Notes: generated by a model not told the origin, from the sequence alone. DNA of 64,000 nucleotides from Rostratula benghalensis (GCA_013399305.1 VXAI01000135.1:1990116-2054115); one strand, 5' to 3'. Shown: positions 23,601-35,100, counted from the stretch's first letter. Made by a program: numbers and translations.

Positions 23601-26600
23601 GTGCAACACCCACTGATTTCTATATACAGCAAAATAATGTTTTACTGGATCTTGACACCATTAGTTTTGCCTCTTACCCATTTCTCCTGGTTAGAGAGAA
23701 CTGTACAAGTTCCTTCATTTAATTTACAAAGACTGGAGTCTCAGAGAATTCTCACTGCTCGTTAAACATCTTGGGAGCGTTTTGCAGCTCCTTTGTTTGA
23801 CTTTTCCTATCTGTTTTGAATCCTGAAGCTAGGCCTGAGGAATTCTTTGCTCAGTCTTCTGTTCTGGGGCTTGTTATGGCCAGTGGCTGGTTGGCAGCTC
23901 TTGGCAAGGGTCCCTTGGCTGTGGGATGTGCACTGGAACCTGGGGGATGCTACAGCTCAACTGTAGGGTCACCTCTCTCAGAAGTGTGGGGTGTTGGTTC
24001 TTTTTGCCTGTTACTTCAGAACAGCAAGAAGCAGATGAGTGTCTTCTGTTCGATTCCTGGCCTCGGTGCATTGCAGAAAAGGCTGTTTTATAAAAGGCTA
24101 AAAATCCCTGTGGTTCCCAGAGCAGTAGGAGAGGACTGATGGAATTCATCCCGCCCAGTCTGCAGGCAGGCTTCAACAAAGCCCCAAACCACCAGTATTC
24201 GAGCCAGTTTGCAGCACCTTTGTAGGTGCTGAGGTGGTTCTCCCTCTGCCTCATAATAAAGCCCTTCTGGGTTGAAAACACAAGGCCATGTATGTAAGCA
24301 ACCTTCTGTATTGAACCTGTCTTCAAAAGCCATTGGTTCTTTGCAAATTTGATGTGAAATATTTGAGTGTCCTGAAAGCTATTTAAAACGGGAAAACTAC
24401 ATTAAAACCTTGAAATTTATGTGGTCCTATAAAATAACTGAACTAGACCTCAGCCCAACATGTCAAGTACTGAAGGACAAGGTTAGGCAGCTGTAGGAAT
24501 CCAGATCTTGAGGACGTGCCAGAGCAGGGTGACTCCTGTCAGCAGCCACTGCAAATGTGGACACCATTCTCCTCTCTCTGGTGGGCAGCTCTGCCCATAC
24601 CCTCAGCTTTGGCAGCTCTTCCTTTGCTGCTTTCCTTAGCCCTCTCCCCAAACTGGCAATTGCTCCCCAGCTGGTACCTGTCCATACCAACAGAGACAGG
24701 GGAGCATGAACCCAGGAGGTCTGGGTGGCGTGGGTTTGTTTGGGAGGAGTCTGGCTTGACACTCAGACTACTGTGCCTCTTAACTTAATGCTTCTCGTGT
24801 GTTTATCTAGTTTCAACTTTAAAACCACGTGGGGGTTTCTCACTGTGCTAGTGAAGACTGTGAACGCTGTCAGAATTGCAGTCTGGAAGTCAGGACTTGG
24901 GCAAAATGGACGCTCGTCTGCTGGCTATTTCTAGATAATGACTGAAGTTCAGGTGACCCTTTAATTGAACTCAAGGTGCTGTTTGAACTTGAAATTAATT
25001 AAAAACATGAATTCTTTAACTGGTGTACCTTGAGTGACTACTACGTTGTGCTGTGATAGAAAATCTGTAGGGTGTGTGTACGTATATACACTTCTCTTTA
25101 ACACTGTCTCTGTGTGTTGAAACAGTTTTAGCAAATGCGTGCTGAAGTACCCCAAGTGGGAACTGATCTCTTGAGACAACAACTCAAGTCCAAACACTAG
25201 ACAAGAAGAGCCTGTGTGGTCAGATAGATTGCCTCCTCGGTTCCAATAGGTTAATTTCCTGCTAATAAAAGCCTGATGGGTTTATGCAGGAAGCAGGCAG
25301 GGTGGTTAATAACTCTGCTCCCCCCATCCTGCACAGCACACAGCCTCTCCCTGTGCCTGGTGAACTCCCGTGGTGGGGAAAGCACAGCCACAAGGCTGCA
25401 GACCTGGGTGCTCCCCTGGCCCCAGAGGGCAGAGTCTGTGCTGTCCAGGGTTTCCTCTGTAGGACTGGCACCTGGTTTGCTCCTGGGTTTCTGTAGCATG
25501 GCTGGAGAAGTGAGAAACGGGCTGTTCCTGCTCAGTGACCCCAGTCAGAAAGAGTTTTTCATGAAAGTGGTACTGGTTCTTACTGATGACAAAAAACCCC
25601 ACTGGTTTGTCTGGTACAACCCTCACCCCTGCATTTGTATCTACAAACTGAACTTCTCATCTCTCCGTCTTCCTGCCTTAGTGCCCAGGTTAGTGACACA
25701 CGTAACAGCCATGTTTTGACCATAACATCTTGCTGCAAGAAGGGAGACCCATCTGGAGTTTGCTGCTGACCTGGGACCTCAGGCTGGAGCGCTGCCTGAG
25801 GAGGATGGAGAGAGTATTTCATCTGGGATGAGAAACTTAAAAACGTAGAGCTAGGGTAGTAATGGCTAGCACTGTTTGAAAATAGCCATGGTACAAGTTA
25901 GCCTTCTCTTTAAATCCTTCATACACTTTCTAACTCACTGTGTTTTTTGAAATTATTCTCACTGGGAAACAATAAGTTTCAAAACAAGGCCTTACAGAAA
26001 TGCAGCTTAAACTAATCTTCTTGCAGTTGGTTGTGTCAAGCCTTAAATTTGACTTCCTCTTAGCTCGGCAACTAGCATGGAAAAAGCTGCCTTTGGGTAG
26101 TTGTTCAGCTTGATCTTCAGGTACAGACTGTAGCCTGGACGAGAAATCACCTTGGGTTTGTGGGCAAGAAAGGCAGGAAATGACACCTCCCTCAAGCTGT
26201 GTGTAAATACTTGTAATGGGGATCCTGTAAACAGGCAGCAGAAAGAACTGGGGACGAGGTAGGGTTGTGATGTTGTAGCCCTTTGACTTCAACATTCTGT
26301 CAACCAGGGATTCAGCATTAATGGCTAACGAGATAAATTGCATTCTGATGTCTTCCAGTGTTGAGCTGTGGGCTGGATCCTTATCTGATCGATATTTCAC
26401 CCTCGCTTTCTCTACCCAGTGTTGGGGAATCTTTCAGTCCGCCTTCAGCTTAAGGCTTGCCCTGTCTGCTGGGATGTCCCTCTTGCAAGGCTGGCTGAAA
26501 TACTCCCGTAGAGCGGTGAACGCGCTCGTGTGGGGTAGAAAGCAGGGACAAGGTAGCCCTTGTGACGCCCTCGGTGCCCTCCCCCGCTTTGCAGGGCAGG

Positions 26601-28500
26601 TGTATTTATTTGCTGAGAGGAGGCTGCACGGCTCTGGCACGTCTGTAAACGCTGGCCCTGTCAGAGTGCACTTGTGTAAACGCAGAGTGGTGTCAGAACA
26701 GCGATGGAGCTTGTCACTGCCACCTGCCAGAAGAGATGTTGTGCCATAGGTACCATTACAGCCTGGTAGCTGTGTTTTACACTCGGGTGTGCCTGTTTGG
26801 AAGTCAGGTGCTGTACTTGGCTACTGCTCTAGAAAAGGAGGCCACTGCCAGACTCCCAAACCTCAGAGTATTTATCCTTATTGTCAGAACTGGCTCTTTT
26901 TCACCCAATCTGCTGTGCACAAGCAAAGAATTTCATGTTGGTGCTTGTCCATTTTGTGCAAAATGCCTTGAACTCAAAGACTTGTACTTTGGAGACTTTC
27001 CTTCTGGAAAACACAGTCTTCCCTTCTGGCTGGAAGGGGGGGGAGCCTGCAGTGGATGCAGTGGGTTAAAGCAACTGGAGATTGTGGACCGAATACAGAA
27101 GACCAGTCTGTCCATTCCAGTGATGTCCCCAGTTGGATTTGTTTGGAGCTGCTGGGAAGCTCCCTGTGCCATTTTAGGGGAAATTGAAGAAATCACTGTC
27201 TTCCTTTCCACCCAGTACTTACAGCCCGTGCAGAACCCCTGTGGAAACGAAATCCCTACTGGCAGTGGCTGTTTCCTGGCAGGCTCAAGCCATTACAACC
27301 TGCTTTGCTCCCAGCCCTGGAGGAGCTTTACTCGGTTGCCATCTAATGCTTTGCCATCCTTTGAATTGCCCTGCCAACCAGCACTGCAAAGATTGCCCCA
27401 CTGCTTCAGTGTTACACAGCAGGGGAAGTTGCACAGCAGGGGGAAGCAGCAAGTGCCCACAGCCTGTTGTTGTTTTTTTTTTTTTTCTTTTCCTACATGC
27501 TGCTGTGGTTATTTCTGATACAAAGCTCCCCCAGGGGAAGTGCTGTACCTCAGTGCCCTTCTCTTCTTTGCTTTTTTTGAATAAAGGAATTGCTCTTGGC
27601 TGGACAGCTTCAGAATCATTTGAGGAGTTCATGTTCTGGAAGCTGTTGGATGTTCACCTGTTTTCTGTTCAATCAGAAGTCTTCAACTCGCCCACAAGAC
27701 GCACATGAAGATGCTGATTCTGCACCCCAGGAAATGGTACCTGCTGCAGGGCGAACCGAGGAATGTGCAGACAAGGCCTGTGTGTGAGACCGCAGGAGAT
27801 GGCTTAAAATGTTCTTGAAACAAAATTTGCAAAGCTACTCTCAGTCATTAATGTTGCTTTTTGATGATCCATGACCTGACTCTAAACTCCTTGTAAACCT
27901 TTGCAGCACTGGGCTGTTTCTTTCTGCAAATCCCACTGTTGTTGTTGTGAGCCTATTTCCCTACCGGATACCTGTCTGCATGGACTTCCATCTCTCGCTA
28001 GTTTTGTACAGAAGGAGGTGCAACAGTGGAAGTTTGGATCACTTGAAATTATTTTCTTTGTAGGCTGAGTGCCTTCTTTCCATCTTGGTGCTTGGGAGCT
28101 ATGTAGGAGGGCAGGCTTTAGTGAAGGCCCTTCCTGCACCTTTTTTCCTTAAAGTGTTCTTCTGTCGCTGGCAGAAATCCTGAGGTGCCAGGGCTGCACT
28201 TGGCTCAGTGTTTCTGCTCAGTTTTCTTCTGTGATACAGCTCATGTGTAAGAGGAACCTGATGATCAGTTCCAAACCAACTTCTTAATGGATCAGAAGTT
28301 CTTCACGTGCTGGGGAGTGAAGCAGGAGGACCCAGGCCCGGGTAGGGATGAGAGATAGTGTGACTTGTGAAGACATGGAGAAACAACGGAGAAATGGTAA
28401 GAGGAACCCAGGTCAGACAGTCCTGCAGCTGAAGCTCTAAGCAGCAATGGCCAGACAGGCTGTGCTCCTGTTCACTTAGGCACGTCTTAGTCTTACCCTT

Positions 28501-28593
28501 CAATTAGTCAATCAAAAAGGAAAATCTCAGTAAACAGGTAATTTTAGTCAATTAGTCAATCAAAAAGGAAAATCTCAGTAAACAGGTAATTTT
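28501..28593. repeat. 48-bp tandem duplication
   Basis: A 48-base unit beginning CAATTAGTCAATCAAAAAGG and containing TCTCAGTAAACAGGTAATTT is repeated head to tail; copies start at 28501 and 28549 and are identical over the first 45 bases. Identity of the copies points to a recent duplication or an assembly join. Confidence 0.95.
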
Positions 28594-28599
28594 GTGGTT

Positions 28600-28675
28600 T
28601 GCTGACTTGGGGGAGTTGGATTAGATGATCTCTAGAGGTCCCTTCCAATTCTGACAGTTCTGTGATTCCATGAGG
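28600..28675 (+). mobile_element. CR1 LINE, very short 3' tail
   Basis: GGAGTTGGATTAGATGATCT, AGAGGTCCCTTCCAATTCTG and ACAGTTCTGTGATTCC are the last 70 or so bases of a CR1 element. It starts directly after the 48-base duplication, so this site has been rearranged. Confidence 0.88.
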
Positions 28676-31368
28676 TATTTGATGTGCTAACGATCTCCTG
28701 TGGTCTCATGGTGTATGCTGTACATAAATCAGTACTGCTGGAGCTGGAAGAGTTCCATTTCATAGGAATTGTAACCATTTAAAGGCAATTAAATGTTACA
28801 AAACACTTTTAAATTCTACTTAAAACTCTCAAAGGTGCCAAAACGCCTGTTCCTTGAATCCCATAGCTCCTTCCTAAACAGATCTTGAAAGCTTCAAGAA
28901 AATCCAACCCATTCTTATTCAGGATCTTCTTGTTGTTCCAGCAGGCTTGACAAATCTGTCTGAATTTGAATCCAGGCAGTGCTCATCTCAGTCCCTGCAG
29001 CTTCACCTGCAGCGTGTCTGCTTCTGCCGCCCCTGTGCACGGGCACGTCCCTGCAGTGCTGGAGAAGTGGTGCTGCAGCTGAGGTCCACATCCCCCAGAA
29101 GCCTTCCAGCAGATGGAGCATCTCTGCACCGTGCCTTCTAACCTGCACACCTCTCCCCTGGCAAACCAGCCGCTCTGGAGTAGCTCAGGAGACAGCACGA
29201 GCCTGACTGGAGACCAAAACTCTCTCTTCCCTGGGCTTCAAGGTTCCTGTAGCCCCACAGAGCCTGATGGAAGCCTTACAACTGAAGCGGAGAGCTTTAG
29301 GAACGTGTGTTACATCTGGCTGTACAAGAGCAACCGTTGAGTCCTGGTGTGAGCTTGGGCTGGGCTCTAGATACAGCCTGACCCGAGTTAACCCCTTTCT
29401 GATGCTTCTTTCAGGGTTTCAGCAGGCTGCTTTTTGAGGGGACGAGGTTGGGAGGAGCTGAATTTGGCTTGTTGGGCAAATACATGAGCTGCAGAGGCAC
29501 TGCAGGCTGTGGAAGGTGTGTGTGGTGGGGAAAGAGCGAGTGCAAGCAGTGTCTGGTGGAGCTGCTCTTGGGCACAGCCAAGGACATATTGATCTGCAGC
29601 TCCCTCCTGACTTCTGTTTGCAAATAAGTAATGGCTGAGGTGTTCTTTGTAGGTCTTTGGAACGTTCTCTGTCTTAACAGTTGTTGATGTGAAAGGGACA
29701 ATAGCTCCAAGCTGATGATAAAAAAATGGTTCTATTTAAAACTGTGTTTCCTGAAGTCTCCTACACTGCCTGGGAAGGCCACTTGTGATCTAAACTTACC
29801 TTCTGTCCTAGGCAGAAGGAGAAGGGGGGAAAAAAACCCCCAACCCTATATATTATGATCTTTGTGCTAAAATACATGATATGCAGGGATGGGGTACATC
29901 AAATCTGTTCTGGATTAACTGAAGCCAGGCCTTTGCATTGCACCACACCACAAGGGCTGTGGCTGGCAGTTGTGGGGAGTTCTCTCCGGGCAGTGGCAGT
30001 TGGTCTCTCCTGGGTGTAGGCTTTTATCAGAGTGGTGGTAGTTGGAAAAAAAACCCTCCCTACTGGAGTGCCTTTTGTGTGAATGTTGTCTCTTCGTGGT
30101 TCTTCCTGTGAGGTGTTTCATGTCTGAGGTCTCTCCATGTTTCTTTAGGTTCTCTCTTGTCTGTCTCAGTGGGCTTTGCAAAACTGTTCTACTTCTCTCC
30201 TGCAATTAACTTCACACTGATACTTTTCAAATACTGACTTTTGTGGACATCTCAAGTAGCTCCCTAAGGATCTGCTTGTCCACAGTGGTCTCTACAAAGC
30301 ATTGAGTTTGTGTAACAAACTCCACTAGCCCCACTTTCATCCCAGAATATATACTGGGTGCAAACCACAGAATTGTCTGTGGTTGCTATGTTCCAATGGC
30401 AGCTATGTTTGTGCCAATGCTGGAAGGTGAAACTGCAAACCCCTTCAAGAAAGGTAGGATTGAAAAAGGCTTTTGCAGTATTTGCAATGGGAGAGGACCA
30501 TGTGCAGCTGTGAATGGAAAATCCACCGGAGAGGAAGGTGGCTACAGGAGCTGTGAATGGGAGCTCGGTTCTCCCAGTCTCTCTCCAGTCTCAGGGTGGA
30601 TCTAAGGGCTTCCAAGCCTCAAGTAAGAAACTGCACACCAAGGGGAAAACCACCTTGATTACTGTCAGAAAAATAACTTAGCATGGTTTTATCTCTGTTC
30701 CCTGGTGGTTTAGCTTGCTGGGGAGAAGACTTTGGGGTGTTGTGGGTTGTTGGTTTGTTGTTTTTTTTTCTTCTCAGAATTCTGAGAATTGGCTGGCAGT
30801 GAACAGCCCCTGTGGTGACTCAACCAGTTCTCCTGTGAAGGGAAGGAGGGCATGAGTAAGCCCAAATGATGGGTCTTGCAAATGGGCTGTAACAGGTTCT
30901 GACAACGAAAGAGACTCTACTTGTGTGTAGGCACCTTCAGTGCAAATCTCCAGGCTTTTTGGAGGGAGATGTGGAGATGGGAATAGGCCTCCTTTGATGT
31001 CATCACTGTGGCTCATCTGTAACTGCATTTTAAAGTTTTACCTGAGAGGTTTCTGGGGAGGATTCAGAACTGCTTCTGTCTACTAAAGGCTGATCTAACT
31101 CCCCTGAATGAGAGCAAGGAAGTAACAGACCGGACTGTTCCAGCCTTTAGTCAGTAGATTTTATGGCTTGTTTTTTCTTCCAGGAGAAGCTCAAGGTTTT
31201 TTTCCAGCTTCTCTGACTTCCAGGAGGGGGGTGCTGGGGAGCAGAAAAAGCACATCTCCTGGCCCCTATGATCTGCCCTGTAATTAATGCAGGTTTCCAT
31301 GGTGATTTCTGTGGTTTTGTGGTGGTGTGGGGTTTTAGTTTTTTCGTTGGTTGGTTTGGATTTTTTCC

Positions 31369-31388
31369 TTTTTTTTTTTTTTTTTTTT
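31369..31388. repeat. Poly-T tract
   Basis: Twenty consecutive T on the plus strand within T/G-rich intron sequence. No retroposed source is recognised next to it. Confidence 0.88.
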
Positions 31389-31728
31389 CCTTTTTTGGGG
31401 TCTCTTACTCTTCCCTGGGGGCAATAGCTGTCAGGGAGGTTGGTTCCACTGCTAGTCCTCAGTGACCTCTGTCACTTTGTATTTATGGCGTTCGTTGCTG
31501 CCTCCTTTTACCAGATGATACAGGCAATTGCAGACTGTTGCCAAAACACATTATCCAAGCATAACCTAAAAAAGATGTATTTGGTGACTAGGATTCCTGT
31601 GTTTACCAAGGTAAACTTTGCTTCAAGTGGTTAAATAGACTGCCTCCTGCACCCTTTACTTTCAGAAAAGTCAGACAGCTGCCTTTAAGCTACCATGATG
31701 GGCAACCTGGCCACCTAGGCTGAGCCTC

Positions 31729-31767
31729 TTTTTTTGTTTCTTTTTTTTTGTTTCTTTTTTTTTTCTC
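31729..31767. repeat. T-rich repeat of about 13 bases
   Basis: Runs of seven to nine T are each followed by GTTTC or CTC, about three times. It is a simple pyrimidine-rich repeat on the plus strand, of no evident function. Confidence 0.75.
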
Positions 31768-32899
31768 AGCCTTAGTAAACTTAACTGGTGGAGCTGATGC
31801 CGCAGCACTTGTGTGAACCAGCCAACTTAATGCAGAGCACAGATTTTGGGAACAGCGCACAAATAAGTGTCTGGGTCAGACGGGAAAGCAAGGACTTATG
31901 CTGACTCTCAGGAGGCGGTGGGGACCTTCACACCCGCTCCTCCAGCAGGAGCTATGAAATCTCTGGATTTCTGTAGCCTGCCAGTGTGGCTGCATCTCTG
32001 TGCTTCGCCCGAAACAGGAGTGAGCTTTGCGGTGGCGTCCCGCTGGAAAGTTGCTGAGTTCGTAACTCGGAGGCGCATTGTTCAACTTCGTGTTTCCAAA
32101 ACAAAAAGGGGTTAAGCTGATACTATAAAAAGCGCTGACTGACTTCCATGCGCTGAACTGCCCATGCAGCTTTTCTGTTATGCGTGGCAATCTGCAAACC
32201 TCGAGTGTGCCAGTGCAGGGGTTCCACCCGTGCGCCCCGCAGCAGACTCCACAGCTCCTTACCTCTGCCTAGTCCCTAGTGCCTCCTGTTCTCATCACAC
32301 TGCCTGGTTTTGCAAGACCTCAAATGGGTAAAACAATCTCAAAACATGTTGTTGTTGTTGTCGTTGCACGTAAGCTCTACTGTGATACTGACAGCTTGGT
32401 GGTCTCTTGCTTCAGGGGTTGTGTTTCCATGCAAGAGGTGCGTAGCTTGTGGGGTGGTGCTAGTCCTACACATTTTGCCTGACACAAATTCACTCAATTC
32501 CTGGGGTTTTAGGGGATGAACAGTAGCTGCTACATCATGCTGTTCCCGCTTAGGGGACAGGAGAGAACCTCGGCTACCAAGAACTGAATTTTACAAATGG
32601 CAGGGTGAGAAGACTGGACTTGGGTAACTTTTTATGCTTTGGACTATTTTCTTCACTAAACCCCTAGCTGAGAGACTCGAGTTGGTAGCACTGCGGTGTC
32701 AGCCGGCGGGTCTTAGTGGGTGACAGAGGGGTGTCTAACCGAAGAATCTGGCCCTGCCTGCTGTAACTTAGGCACAACCTGCCTCTTTAACCACAGATAA
32801 AGTCTGCCTGCACCGCCGGGTCAAACCCAGAGGTCCTAAGCTGCTAACAGTCGGAGGGACGTTTGGTAACAGTTGTACCAGGGGTGCTTTTCCAGCCAG

Positions 32900-33350
32900 C
32901 CCCAGGCTGTGGGAGTCAAATGGCGGCTCCCCTCAGGCAGGCGCCGGGGCCCAGGGGTGGGCCATCCGGATGATGGAACCCTGGCGACGCTGCCAGGGCT
33001 GGGAGAGGCCAAGATGGAGGAGCAAGGGGACAGCGTGGGCTGCTCTGTGAGGAGCTGGGTGGGCGACCTGGCCTCAACCATGGCCTGGCTGAGGGCAGCG
33101 GGGACCTTGCTCCCGCCCGGTGAGGGCGGACGCCCTCACCGGGCGGGAGCAAGGGCCCCGCTGCCCTCAGCCAGGCAGGAGTGAGGGAGGCCATGCTCCC
33201 CTCCATCCCCAGGCCTTCCTCACAGCGTCAGGGCGGCCATGAGGGGAGGGTGGTAGCTCAAGGAGGCCCCAAAGTTGGCCATGAAGGAGGCCGGGCCTGG
33301 TGGGAAGGCCGGTAAACTCCGTCGTTTGTAGGGCGCGGCTTCCCTCCCCG
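32900..33350. promoter_or_regulatory. GC-rich block, possible alternative B3GNT5 promoter
   Basis: A local rise in GC and CG content about 350-750 bases upstream of the B3GNT5 terminal exon. It contains AAATGGCGGC at about 32919-32928, close to the YY1-type AAGATGGCGGC element found at many vertebrate promoters, and further ATGG/GGCCATG words in the block. It also holds the large palindrome. A proximal alternative first exon is one explanation; a decayed GC-rich repeat is another. No transcript evidence is available. Confidence 0.35.
33083..33176. repeat. Near-perfect palindrome, 46-bp arms, 2-bp spacer
   Basis: The left arm 33083-33128 (GCCTGGCTGAGGGCAGCGGG at its start) and right arm 33131-33176 (ending CCGCTGCCCTCAGCCAGGC) are reverse complements with a single mismatch (A33104 against G33155) around a GA spacer. 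In RNA it would form a very GC-rich hairpin of about 45 pairs. Because of the symmetry both strands translate locally into nearly the same Arg/Pro-rich peptide, which explains mirrored open frames here. Confidence 0.97.
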
Positions 33351-33416
33351 GCTTAAAGAGTTTTAAACGAAATGTTGTCATCCTTTGGTTAAGGGTTGTG
33401 GGTTGTTTGTTGGTTG

Positions 33417-33434
33417 TTTTTTTTTTTTTTTTTT
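33417..33434. repeat. Poly-T tract upstream of B3GNT5 exon
   Basis: Eighteen consecutive T after a GTTGTGGGTTGTTTGTTGGT stretch, about 240 bases before the B3GNT5 terminal exon. It is too far from the acceptor to be its main polypyrimidine tract. Confidence 0.85.
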
Positions 33435-33682
33435 CCTAAGAAAGAGCTGCTTGTGTCAGAACTGAGGTGTCTTGTGTCCGGTTGCCCTTCTCCTGGGCTT
33501 GCTCTGGGCCACGGACAACCTCTGATGGCTGCCGGGCGGTGGTGTAGGTGGGTGGTGATGGGGAGTGTCCCAGGAGTCACCTCATTTCCATCACCAAACC
33601 TAACCCCAGATGCCTTCCTAACAGCTCGCTAAAACTTCTCTTGTCTCCCTCCCCTGCTTCACATTGGCAGGTATTCCTCTTC

Positions 33683-33703
33683 ATGAAGGAAAGAAGCACC
33701 TGA
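33683..33703 (+). promoter_or_regulatory. B3GNT5 uORF 1 (6 codons)
   Basis: ATG at 33683 and stop TGA at 33701-33703 encode MKERST. The context TTCATGA is weak (T at -3, A at +4), so leaky scanning is expected. Confidence 0.6.
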
Positions 33704-33733
33704 GAAGATCCGAGTCAGAACTGCGGCCCCAAG

Positions 33734-33853
33734 ATGCCCCAGAGGGAAAATACTCATCTGCAAGTCTCATCTTTTGAAACTGCCTGCATTCCTTCAGTCC
33801 AAGTAAAACGTTTTCTGAGAAAGATGACTTGTGAAATCTGTGAACAAAGCTGA
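33734..33853 (+). promoter_or_regulatory. B3GNT5 uORF 2 (39 codons)
   Basis: ATG at 33734 within CCAAGATGC has A at -3, the strongest upstream context. It stays open for 39 codons and stops with TGA at 33851-33853. It is out of frame with the main start at 33979. A role in damping B3GNT5 translation is inference. Confidence 0.6.
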
Positions 33854-33892
33854 ATGAAAGGCAACATGCTGTACAATGGACACTCATCTTGA
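33854..33892 (+). promoter_or_regulatory. B3GNT5 uORF 3 (12 codons), directly abutting uORF 2
   Basis: Its ATG follows the uORF 2 stop without a gap (TGA|ATG) and it stops at 33890-33892. A further overlapping 13-codon frame starts at ATG 33876 and ends at 33917. No ATG lies between 33918 and the main start. Confidence 0.55.
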
Positions 33893-33978
33893 AGGGGTGA
33901 CACTGCTCTTGAACTGAAACAGGCACTACAAAAACACTGGCCCTGAACAGGAATAAGGATTACAGAAACTGCATCAGA

Positions 33979-35100
33979 ATGTTTGTTAGTCCCAGAAGAG
34001 TCAGAAAATGCCATTTTTTGCAGATATTTGCCACTTGCTTCATACTGTGTCTTATGATTTTTTGGGAACCCTTCGATAATCACATTGTGAGCCATATGAA
34101 GTCCTATTCATACAGATACCTCATAAATAGCTACCATTTTGTGAACGACAGCCTGTCTATCAGCAGGGATAACCTGGACAGAGTATCAAGCTACCAGTAC
34201 TTGATCAACCACAAAGACAAATGTCAGCAGCAGGATGTCCTTCTCCTGTTGTTTGTCAAGACTTCTCCCGAAAACCGGCACCGGAGGGATGCAATTAGAC
34301 AAACCTGGGGTAACGAGAGGTACGTTCGTTCTCAGCTTAATGCCAACATTAAAACTCTTTTTGCTCTGGGACGACCAACAGAGCATCTGCAAAGACAACT
34401 TCTCCTGGAAGACCGGAAATACCACGATTTGATTCAGCAAGACTTCTTGGATACTTTTCACAATCTTACTCTTAAATTGCTTTTACAGTTCAGCTGGATG
34501 AACGCCTACTGTCCGCATGCCCGGTTCCTGATGTCTGCAGATGACGATATATTTATCCATATGCCCAACCTTGTGGCTTATCTCCAAAGTCTAGCACAAA
34601 TGGGCCTTCAGGATCTGTGGATTGGCCGTGTCCACCGTGGATCCCCTCCCATAAGAGACAAGAGTAGCAAATACTACGTTCCCTATGAAATGTATCAGTG
34701 GCCATCCTACCCTGACTACACAGCCGGAGCTGCTTATGTCATATCCAGTGATGTAGCAGCTAAAGTGTACGAGGCTTCATTGACTCTCAACACCAGTCTT
34801 TATATAGATGATGTTTTCATGGGTCTCTGTGCCAATAAAATGGGAATTGTACCACAATATCATGTATTTTTTTCAGGGGAAGGAAAGGCTCCATATCATC
34901 CCTGCATTTATAACAAAATGATGACATCTCACGGACATGTAGACGATCTTCACCAGCTCTGGAAGCATGCTACAGATCCCAAAGTCAAAAAGCTTTCTGC
35001 AGGGATTTGGGGTAGGATATACTGCAGACTAGTCAATATTGTGCTTCTCTGTAAACTGTACTACGAGGACACGTACCCGTGTTCAGCTGCCTTTTCCTAA
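33979..35100 (+). CDS. B3GNT5: B3GNT5, lactosylceramide beta-1,3-N-acetylglucosaminyltransferase
   Basis: This single coding exon of 373 codons encodes a type II Golgi membrane enzyme of glycosyltransferase family 31. It adds GlcNAc in beta-1,3 linkage to lactosylceramide, making lactotriaosylceramide, the first committed step to lacto- and neolacto-series glycolipids. A short basic N-terminus (RRVRK, residues 6-10) is followed by one hydrophobic anchor at about 12-29. The catalytic part contains [12 protein letters not shown] (102-113), the metal/UDP-binding DDD motif at 188-190 in [20 protein letters not shown] (214-221), [11 protein letters not shown] (244-254) and the YIDDVFMG motif (275-282). 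N-glycosylation sequons are at N56, N162 and N271. As I recall, the human protein has 378 residues; this one begins at the ATG equivalent to human Met3, since the codon at human Met1 is ATC here. The gene sits antisense within an MCF2L2 intron, as in mammals. Identity is based on recalled family sequence; no other GT31 member fits as well. Confidence 0.97.
   Translation: MFVSPRRVRKCHFLQIFATCFILCLMIFWEPFDNHIVSHMKSYSYRYLINSYHFVNDSLSISRDNLDRVSSYQYLINHKDKCQQQDVLLLLFVKTSPENRHRRDAIRQTWGNERYVRSQLNANIKTLFALGRPTEHLQRQLLLEDRKYHDLIQQDFLDTFHNLTLKLLLQFSWMNAYCPHARFLMSADDDIFIHMPNLVAYLQSLAQMGLQDLWIGRVHRGSPPIRDKSSKYYVPYEMYQWPSYPDYTAGAAYVISSDVAAKVYEASLTLNTSLYIDDVFMGLCANKMGIVPQYHVFFSGEGKAPYHPCIYNKMMTSHGHVDDLHQLWKHATDPKVKKLSAGIWGRIYCRLVNIVLLCKLYYEDTYPCSAAFS

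Larger units (their letters stand above)
20661..33670 (+). other. B3GNT5: Inferred B3GNT5 intron (also inside the MCF2L2 intron)
   Basis: About 13 kb between the CpG island and the B3GNT5 terminal exon. It has only one short CR1 tail (28600-28675), a 48-base tandem duplication, T-rich tracts at 31369-31388, 31729-31767 and 33417-33434, and a GC-rich block with a palindrome at its right end. The longest open frame is 260 codons on the plus strand (26736-27518); it has no domain, ends in a homopolymer-coded stretch and has no codon pattern I trust, so I do not call it. Additional untranslated B3GNT5 exons may be hidden here. The acceptor at its end is a C/T tract ending in CACATTGGCAG. Confidence 0.6.
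33671..33978 (+). other. B3GNT5: B3GNT5 5' UTR part of terminal exon
   Basis: The segment follows a strong acceptor (C/T-rich CTTGTCTCCCTCCCCTGCTT, then CACATTGGCAG at 33660-33670) and runs to the start codon. It has four short upstream open frames and no in-frame extension of the main coding sequence to an earlier ATG. Placement of the acceptor rests on consensus only. Confidence 0.75.

Noticed and set aside
26736..27518. 260-codon plus-strand open frame in the B3GNT5 intron
   Set aside because: No recognisable domain; it is Cys/Phe/Ser-rich without motif structure, crosses a T-run coding poly-Phe, and has no promoter or splice context. Chance frame.
32836..33206. Opposing open frames with the same peptide string around the palindrome
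   Set aside because: The identity follows from the inverted repeat itself, not from duplicated genes.
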